From Porticoccaceae bacterium (GTDB taxonomy: Bacteria > Pseudomonadota > Gammaproteobacteria > Pseudomonadales > Porticoccaceae), in assembly GCA_029250825.1 (NCBI GenBank), contig JAQXEN010000033.1, positions 1-41,133 on the forward strand: a DNA stretch of 41,133 nt, in the 5' to 3' direction. Each line of letters begins with the position of its first letter. Within the stretch, counting starts at the first letter, position 1. The position numbers were made by a program, and so were the translations under genes. Of the stretch, positions 27,701 through 36,700 are shown one piece after another. The notes below the pieces were generated by a model, which saw only the letters and a list, made by a program, of their open reading frames with translations, searched no databases and was not told where the DNA came from.

Positions 27701-30700
27701 CATAGACATCTTTATTAATGCCCACCATCTCTTCTAACATCCCCTCAAGGGCTGCAAGAATCATATCCAGAGAGATGGTTTTCATTTCGAATAAACTTTC
27801 AAAACCATCAAAGTTTACTGAGGTTGGAAGCGAGTAAACGAACTGAGTAAAGCTCATGTCCTCCGGCAAATTTTCTGAGAAGGCACTGATATAACCTCTG
27901 CCTTCCATAAGATCTGCGAGAACACCGCCTAAGCCAACTGGAATGTAAACTGCATATGAGGGAGATTCGGTAAAGCCGATAGATAAATCTGCAGCTTGTA
28001 GTGCCTGAACATCGGCGCCGTAAAATCTACCTGTGATACCAGCTGACATCTCCGCAGAGAGCTCTATAAAGCCATCTCGACCAGCCTCAAGCTCAAAAAT
28101 ACCCAAACCTAAAGCAAAGGGCGCATCGCCGTTATCGGCCTCGCCAAAGGCCTTGCGCATCACGGCATCACTGAATACTGTGACGCCAACAATATTGTCC
28201 GCAAGGATAAAGGTTGTCTCATCTGTCTCGGCACTGTATCGCAGTTCAGCGACGTCGTAGCTGTCGCTACCAACCATAAGTGAGCCGACGCCAGAAAGCT
28301 GCGCAGACTCTAAGTCCGTTGGTGAGAACTCACCGCTGAGAGTTAGCAATGACTCGCCAGCACGGTTAATAATCCCCTGCAGTTCGGCAGTTGCATCGAC
28401 ACTGTCGGCTAAAGTGACAGTGACATTTTCAATATCCAGACGACTTTCAACTATCTCGTCGAGCCAAATTTTGGTCCTGTCGGTGTCCGCATCATAGTCG
28501 GCCCGATTCACCGATGAGGCACTTACATCACCCACTAACCCCACAACAGAAATCCAATCAGTGGCGCTGTAATCTGAACTGACATCGCCCTCAACAATCA
28601 CGACCGCTCTTTTAGTTCCCGCATCATCTTCTATCGCCAACTGGTTAAAATCGAAGGTTCCATTGCCGATATTAATAGCGGCCTCAATGGATGGATTTTC
28701 CATGTAGAAGCTAAAGGCGGAATCCAGCCCAAGCCCTAACGTTAACGATATGCCTCCAGAAACCGGCAACTTGTAATCACCCGAGATACCAAAGGGTAAG
28801 TCAAAGGGCAATCCGGGTATTGACCAGCTCTCTAGATTAATGTCGATACCTGCGCCATCGCCTATTTCCAACAATGGAATATCGAGATCAAACTGGTAAT
28901 CACCGCCTAAGCTTCTCTCGATGCTATAGCCATTAGCCCGCAGAGCGGTAAGCAGTCCATCTACAGATGGAGTACCAACATTTTGATGGTTTAAATACGT
29001 TTCAATAGCCGTGTTAAAGGTGCTTATCACAGCATCCAATTCATCGAGAAATGAACCGGCATTGGCAGGCAGTAGATCCTCGATGCTAACCGCACCAAAG
29101 GGAAGATCAATGTTAAAGATTTCGTCGAGCACGAAATCATTTATTTTGCTCGTCAGCGAGGAGAGCGAAGTCAGGCCATCCGTCAGCGCCGCCACTTTGT
29201 CGCTATCCAGATGATCCACAACAATTGATTCTCGCAAACCAACATTGATGGTCTCTGCCAGCACGCCCTCTTCAACATGCTCAAAACCCAAAAGATGGCC
29301 AACTTCGTGAGCAATAACGGAATATAAATCTATCTGGTTAGCGGGCACTTCGTCAGTGGAAAGGTCCTCATCCACAAACCAGCCAACACCACCGGCATTG
29401 GGATCCAACGCGATAACCTTGGTGTCATCGTCCACCGATGCAATGGCATCGTCAGTAAGATCACCAACGGCATAAGAAACAGGGTTCGTCACTAGGGACG
29501 TCGTATCAAAACCAGCGTCGGACCAAGCGGCTACGGCAGCAGTGATCAGATCATTAATCGCAGCATCGCCGACCTCTATATCCGCAGTTGCGGGATTAGT
29601 CGGTATCTCTATGGAGGCATCTAACTTAATCAAACCGGCTACAGTGAAAGGATCAGCCGCATCACCCACTGCGCTCTTGCCAATATCAACAGCGGAACCC
29701 ACCCAATTGCCAGCAACAGCAGTCTTTAGCTTATTCGGTGCATACTCAATATATCCGGACGTGTTAAAAGCCAGAATAGTGGAGTTGCCGGCCACTGTAG
29801 GCAGGGTATAGATAGTGACTGAATCATCTATCTTGTCAGAGTACCCAACTACCTGCTGTACACCATCGATCTTGAGAGTAAAGTCAGTACCGTTTTCAAT
29901 TGCAGTTTCTAACTGTGCACGATTGCCTAAATTGACAGTGAGGTCAGCCCCATTCAGGGTAATCACCGCATTTTTATCGTCAATCAAGCTGTCGAGAGTC
30001 TTGTAGCTTCGGCTCGAGCCTTCCTCATAGCCGATAAGATATTTCGAGTCGGCTGTGGCTGTATAGGCAGCGGCTCCGGAGACGCCTAAGGCCTGAAACA
30101 AACCACTGACACCCGTATCTCTCATGGTCACTGAGGCCAGAGCGCCAGCAGTATTACTGGTCACCTGTAACTTATTATCAGCAATACTCCAGACTGCGCC
30201 CGACGTCTCGTTATTTAGCCGTGTAAGTAATTCCCCAAAGGTCTGATCTGTGGCGCCGGTTACGCTGATAAGCGCAGAACGCCCTCCATCCACAGTCACT
30301 AGGGCGCTGTAATCAACGCCTTGGGTCAGCCCTGTTAGAGTTGTCTCCTCCACTGAGGTTGCTGCCAGATTGACCGTAGCGCCGCGATTACCCACCTTGA
30401 GCTGTTGGCCACTAAGGTCACGCTGCACATCGCCGCCAAAGACTATTTTGTTATTGCCAGCCCCAGCATAGACAATATCGTGGCCCCAGCCTTCAGCATC
30501 TTCCTGTTCATTAAAATAGAATTTGTTATCAGCATTATTGCCCAACAAAACATCATTGCCGGTACCGCCGCCAATCAACTCTATTCCGGTAAAAGAAACC
30601 CGGTCTTTGATAGTTTCGAAAATCACAGTATTCGCGGCAAGGGCGCCTGTTCCGGCCACGGCACTATCGATACCGGTGTAGTCAGTTAGTGCTGTAAATA

Positions 30701-33700
30701 AGTCGGAGATAGAGCCTGAAGCAATCTCAAGTGAAGAGGGTAGAGCTGGTGCCTGATTACTGGTGGCAACGAGCTTTCCACCCGCAATAGCCCAGGTCGC
30801 GCCCAGAGTTTGGACGTTTAACTCGTCAACAAGCTCACTGAATGACGATGCCGCCGCCCCCGCAACTACCAGTGACTGCGCTGCACCACCATCAACGGTA
30901 ATGCTGGCTTTATAGTTTGTATTAATGTCTAAACCGGTGTTGCCAATCATCGTGGCCGAGGGCGCAAAATTGACAGCCTGAGAGGCCGCCAGATCAGTGC
31001 TAGCAGTGGTCTCAAATACGATCGTCCAGTGCTTTTGTTGAGCATTATCTGAGGGGCTCTGAGTCACGGTATAAACCGATGTGCTCGAAGCTCCTTCGCC
31101 AGTTTTTATCTCCGCAAGCGCCGTTTCAATCGTTGCTTTGCTGGAGTTGAAATCGATGGCAGTAGTGGAGGAAAACCCGCGATGCTCAAGGGTAAACTGA
31201 GGCGACTGAACGCCCTTTGGCAATTTCGGCACAATAAGCGTAAAGGCTTTATTAACCGCGTCTGCAGCAGTGGCCCCATTCACCAAAACGAGACTGCTAA
31301 TGCCTGCGTACTCGGCCAGATCATAGCCCACGCCCTCACCCGTTGCACCGGCAAAAGAGACCACAGCCCCATCGCTGGAGCCAAATACCACAACATCGCC
31401 GTGTTTTTCGTCCGAGGCTGCCTTCACTCCTGACCACTGCACAGTAGAATTAGCGCCGTCACCGCCGACGATAGTATCAGTGCCACCGGTACCCAGAATA
31501 AAGATATTGTCGGCACCAGTGCCTTTAAAATTATCATCCCCAGCACTGCCCACGGCATTGCTGTAGTCAGTCAGTGCAAAATTCTCTGGCTTGTAGCCCG
31601 TCACTAGACTTATGTACTGGTCCAGACCCATAAGACGATTGCCGTCAATGCCCGTCGCCGACCCATAATTCCACTTCAATCCGCCCCATGTAATGGGCGC
31701 CACAGTCAAACCGCCAAGGGTGAAAGCTGGCATGATTTCAATTGGCGGGATTAATTCATAATTAACGCCGGCGTCCGGATCTATTTTTGCCGAGCCGGTG
31801 TACTCGGAATAATCCAAGACTAATTTACCGCCGCCATTAGGAGTAATGGTGCCTTGAAGAGAGCCGGCGCCAATAAATTTGACCGTTGTCTCACCAGAAC
31901 CCAGTACTAGATTTTCTATATCAGTGGCAAAAATGTAGTTTCCCTGAGCCTTTGTCCATGTTTCATTAAAGTCATATGAACCGAAACCGAAGCTCTCAAC
32001 ATAATCTTTGAGAGATTCGTCTTTTACCAAAATAACATTACCGCCAAGACCCAGAAGGCTCTCCCCCTCGGCATTGGAAATATTTAGAACATCCCACAAA
32101 ACACTTTTTTCATCACCGCCCAGCGTTGCCAGATCATAGATATCAATACTGGTGTCCGAGCCAGTTCCCGATAGATCTAATGTGTCATAGCCCTCGGGCA
32201 GAGCAACACCGCCAACCAAAATATCCGGCGTTTCGAGAACAGCTGCCGCGCCAAAAAACCCACTAAATTTGTAGGTGTCACCGCCACTTAATCCGGCGAA
32301 AATATTTGCGCTAGGCGCAAAGGTGCCGCCTAAATAGTCACCCATTGCCGCGTTCAACACACCATCGACATAGCTGACACCCCTGTCGAGGGCATTGTTT
32401 TCGCCAAACAGCTTTTTATCCGCCAAGGCCAGTGCATCTGCAATCACATTGCCGGCAATAGAAAATGTATCAGATCCGGTATCAATGCCCTGACTGAGTG
32501 CACCGAGAGGGTCCGCTTTGAAGCTATCCCAGCCAACATCAATACCCCAGTTGGAGCCGATAGCAACGGTGCCACCATAGCCAAAGGTAACCTGATCGAT
32601 ATTTTCAATATGACCAAATCCGTTGAGCTTTTGAGATCCAGGGCTCTGGAAAACCAACTTTTTCCCATAGCTACTATCGACAAAGTTTTTAACCGTGAGG
32701 AGATTTTCAAAGAGCTGTACTTCAACTGACGAACCATGTATCGCGCGCAATTGAACTTGCAGGTCTGAAGCCAGCTTAGTGAGCCCCTCAGCAGCTGAAT
32801 AAGTAACCTGCTTAACTGCGGAAGATATGGTGTAATAATGGCCTGCTAAACTAACTTGTCTCTCATAGCCAACCTCAAAGATAGTTCCATCTGTTAGTGC
32901 TTCATTGTTTAGTACAATCGACCATTCACCGTTACCGCTGCTGACAGTATGGTTAAACGCAGTGGTGTCCTCTTGAAAAATAGCGTAAGAGCCCTCAGCC
33001 TTATCAACAAAGTTTGTGAGATCCAGCATTCCCCCATTCATGTCAACCGCATAACCTACCTGAACCCTGTCACTTAGAAGGGCACCCAACGCCAATCCCA
33101 CATCACGGGTAAAGTGGGAGTTGTTGCCGTCATATTTGACTTTTGCCAGCTTGGTCGTATGGCTAGGGCCATCATGAAAGCCTACTTCATAGAAATTCCC
33201 AGATACCAAATGCTGAATATGAATATTCCAGGCTCCAACCGCTTGCCTGGACACCACCTCATGGGGAGAGCCTGATCTATCTTTCTGAAACAGTAGTTGT
33301 TTATTTTCTGCTATATCTGCCGCGTTGGTAATGAGTATTTCAGTGCTGCTTGCACCCTCAGTTACCGTGGCAGCAAGAAAGCCGATAGCCCTCAGCTCAG
33401 CCTGAATAGCGGCACGAAAATCTGCCATACTATTGTTGCTGTAAGTCACGACTCTGAGCGTTTCGGCGTTATTCCTGAGGTCAGTGTCGGCGGGGTAGGC
33501 AGTTAGTGGAGAGCGGAAACCAACCTGGAACTTGTCACCATTGTTTAGAGCCCCCAAGGCAATAGTCCAAGAAGTGTTGTCCCCTGTGACCGTATGAGGG
33601 TAGCCACTGTCACGGTTTATCTCTCTGAGAGATGAATAATTAAAATTGGATGAGGGGGCAGTCAGATCATTTTTATACACCAGCTGATTTGACACTGTAA

Positions 33701-36700
33701 TAGCCGGTAACTTTCCATGGGATACGTCATCAAAAAGATTGTAGTAATCAGCCAGCGACGAGAAACCAGACGAAGCGGTGCTAAATACGCTTTTCTTTGG
33801 CTCAAGTAGTAACTTAAACCCGAGAGCCGAATCTTTAAAACTACTAACGCCGATAAACCGAGCGGCACTGATGGTGCTGTAATTGGTCAGTGAAGCAAAT
33901 AATTTGTTTGTGCCGGTGTCTTCAATACTGATTGAGGCACCAGCTGAACCCTGCTCAACGATAGCCACCAATTTGCCACCGATAATCTGCCAGTCGACAT
34001 TTGCAGTGACGTTTGTGAGCTTCGCAATCAAAGCGCTAAACGTCTGTGCTTCAGCCCCCGCAATAGTAATATTTTGGGCAGGATCTGTACCTACCGATAG
34101 CGTTGCACTGTAGTTTGTACCAACGGCCAAACCAGTGACCGAACTTGCATCTATCTTGCTGCTAAAGGCAATGCTCTGCCCTCCGGCGTCAAACGCCGAA
34201 GCACCAGACTCCATGTTGTTTACCGTTGTCGTTACAGAGGCTATAAATGCCTGCAGATCTCCAGCGTAAGCAACCTCCTGCGTCTGGCCACCCTCGCCAC
34301 TGAAGCCCACAGTATAATTGCCACTGTGAAGCTGTGTGCTCTCAATATCAGCCCACCATTTATTACCATCCCCAGCAATCTGATGCTCGGTGAAAAAGCC
34401 GCTGGGCATGCCTACGGTCAAGCCTTCGCCACCAATTAAGCTGCCGGCAAATTCGACGCCATGCTTAATGACAAAAGTATTGTGATTGCGACCCGCAAAT
34501 ATAGTGGCATTTGCATCCAGATTGGTGAACTTAAGCGCGCTGCGCTCATTGGCGCCATCACCAATAATTGGTAGTTCTTTAATAAAGCTTAAGCCAACAT
34601 TACCCGGCTGGGTAACAGTGAGGCTAATACTGCCGTCAGATTCTTTTGCAAAGGCGAACTTTAGCGCCTTAGAGACATTGCGAAAATCAATCACCAGAGC
34701 TGAATCAATGGATACCGAAGAGGTATCAATGGTCAGGGTGCGATCAGTATTGACCAGTGCCGCCAAGCCAGACCCAATAGTCCCTGCCGCAGCCTCAATT
34801 AGATCATTTAACGCCCCTGCAGATGGACCCCAATCGTTACCGAAAATAAAGGTATTAGCACCCTGACTCGCCGTGATTCGATCGATATATTGAAATTGTT
34901 GCTGATTAACAAGTACCGAATTTGCCGGATTGGAAACAATGTGAGCAGCTACATCAGACGCCCCTGCAGCATTCCAGTCACTCTCTGTTAGAATTGTCCC
35001 ACCTGATTTAGTGCTACCTGTGAGAGCATTCTGGCCGGCTTGCAATGAGCTGCTGATAGCCCCTGTTGCGCCAATATAGTTATTTTCAGAGATGACATGG
35101 ACCATTCCTTCGCCAATTTGGTGATAGTCAACATGGTCACCAAGACTGCCCGTCGAGGCATCTTCAACATCATTGTCTTTAGGGTCTAGCGGATTAAAGC
35201 GCCCATTCGCCTGCGGCCCTTCTTCTGTAATCCTGTCATGACCCCAGCTACCTTCAAAAGAGTAGGTGTCGCTACCGCGCCCTCCATAAACCTGATCATC
35301 ACCAGCACCGGCAAACACCACATCATCGCCAGAGCCTAGCTTTATCTCTTCTGCCCCGTCATTGCCAAATACGACCAGCCCACCAGTGGCATTCGAAAGG
35401 TCAATATCACCATCTGATCCAGCACCGCGAGCATAGACATCTCCGCCACTAAAGCTAGCACCTATAATACCCTTGTCAGCACCTAGCTGGAGTGTCCTTT
35501 CTGCGCCAATATTGTGGAGCAACTGGCCATCATCATCGACAAAAGAGCCAATTGAGTAAGTAAACCCTGGAGCAGCTTCAGAAATCAGATCTCGTCCGTC
35601 GGCCCCAATAATTCGCTTTATAACCAGATTATTGGCCTGCCCATTTGCGATCGCATTATTTTTGCTATTGGTCAATACGCTACTGGAAGTGTGCAGGCGA
35701 CTGTAATTATGCCCATCGCTTTTGAACGCTAAATTCGCCAGCGGGTTGCCACTATCAAAAGGCTTCTGCGATGTAACCTTCAGCACCGAACCGAGCAATT
35801 CGACACTAACAGGGGGAGTTCCTGCAGTCATTATATTAAGCGCGAGCTGAAGATCGTCTTCAAACTCCACCGCCGCTAACGTTCTTATTTCGGCATTCGC
35901 AAAATAAGCCGACTTAGCTTGCTTCTGGGTGCCGCTGCTGTCCTGGATAGCTACCTTGGATTGACCAGCATCGACAATAGTTAAACCGCCATTTGAGGAC
36001 ACCGGAGTCCAGGAACCATTGCCGTTGGAACTGGCGTAGGTGAAAGCATGCCGCACTTCATCGACGACCACATACAATGAATCGCCAGTGATAAAGGGGG
36101 TTGTACTGGTATCTATGACGCTACCCTCAACGTTGAGAGTAGCTCCGTCGATTGACGATTCGCTATAGGTCACAGACTTTGATTGTTGGTCCCCTAAAGT
36201 GAAGTGAAATGCACGATCGTTAGCTACAGCAACGCCATTGAATTTCATCGACTCTTTAACTAAAGGCGTTTTGTAGTTTAAACCTGTAGCGTAATTTAGT
36301 GCGCCTGTGGCGGCATCGCTAACATGTATATTGATCTCTTGTGGAGTGCCGACGAACCCAGTGAAAGCATGCCCCCGATAATGGTTGTATCCCGTATATT
36401 GAAGACTGCCATAATCAACCCGCGCCGGCCTCAAGCTTGCAAAGAGTTTTTTCCCGGAGACTGCATCCCTCAACTCTACCGATGCGCTCAACTCCGACGA
36501 ATCACTTTTGACGGTTAGAATGCCGTTTTCAACACTCCAGGTAGCGCCGCTCGTATCATGGTTTAACTGCTCTAACAGGTCAGAGAAGCGCTGGTGCCAA
36601 TCATCGATTACAACGTCGATGTCTTGCCAGCTGCCAGCGTCGACTTTAACCTGCGCTTTGTAGGTGTTAGATCCCGATGCCACGCCATTGTCGTGAAAGC

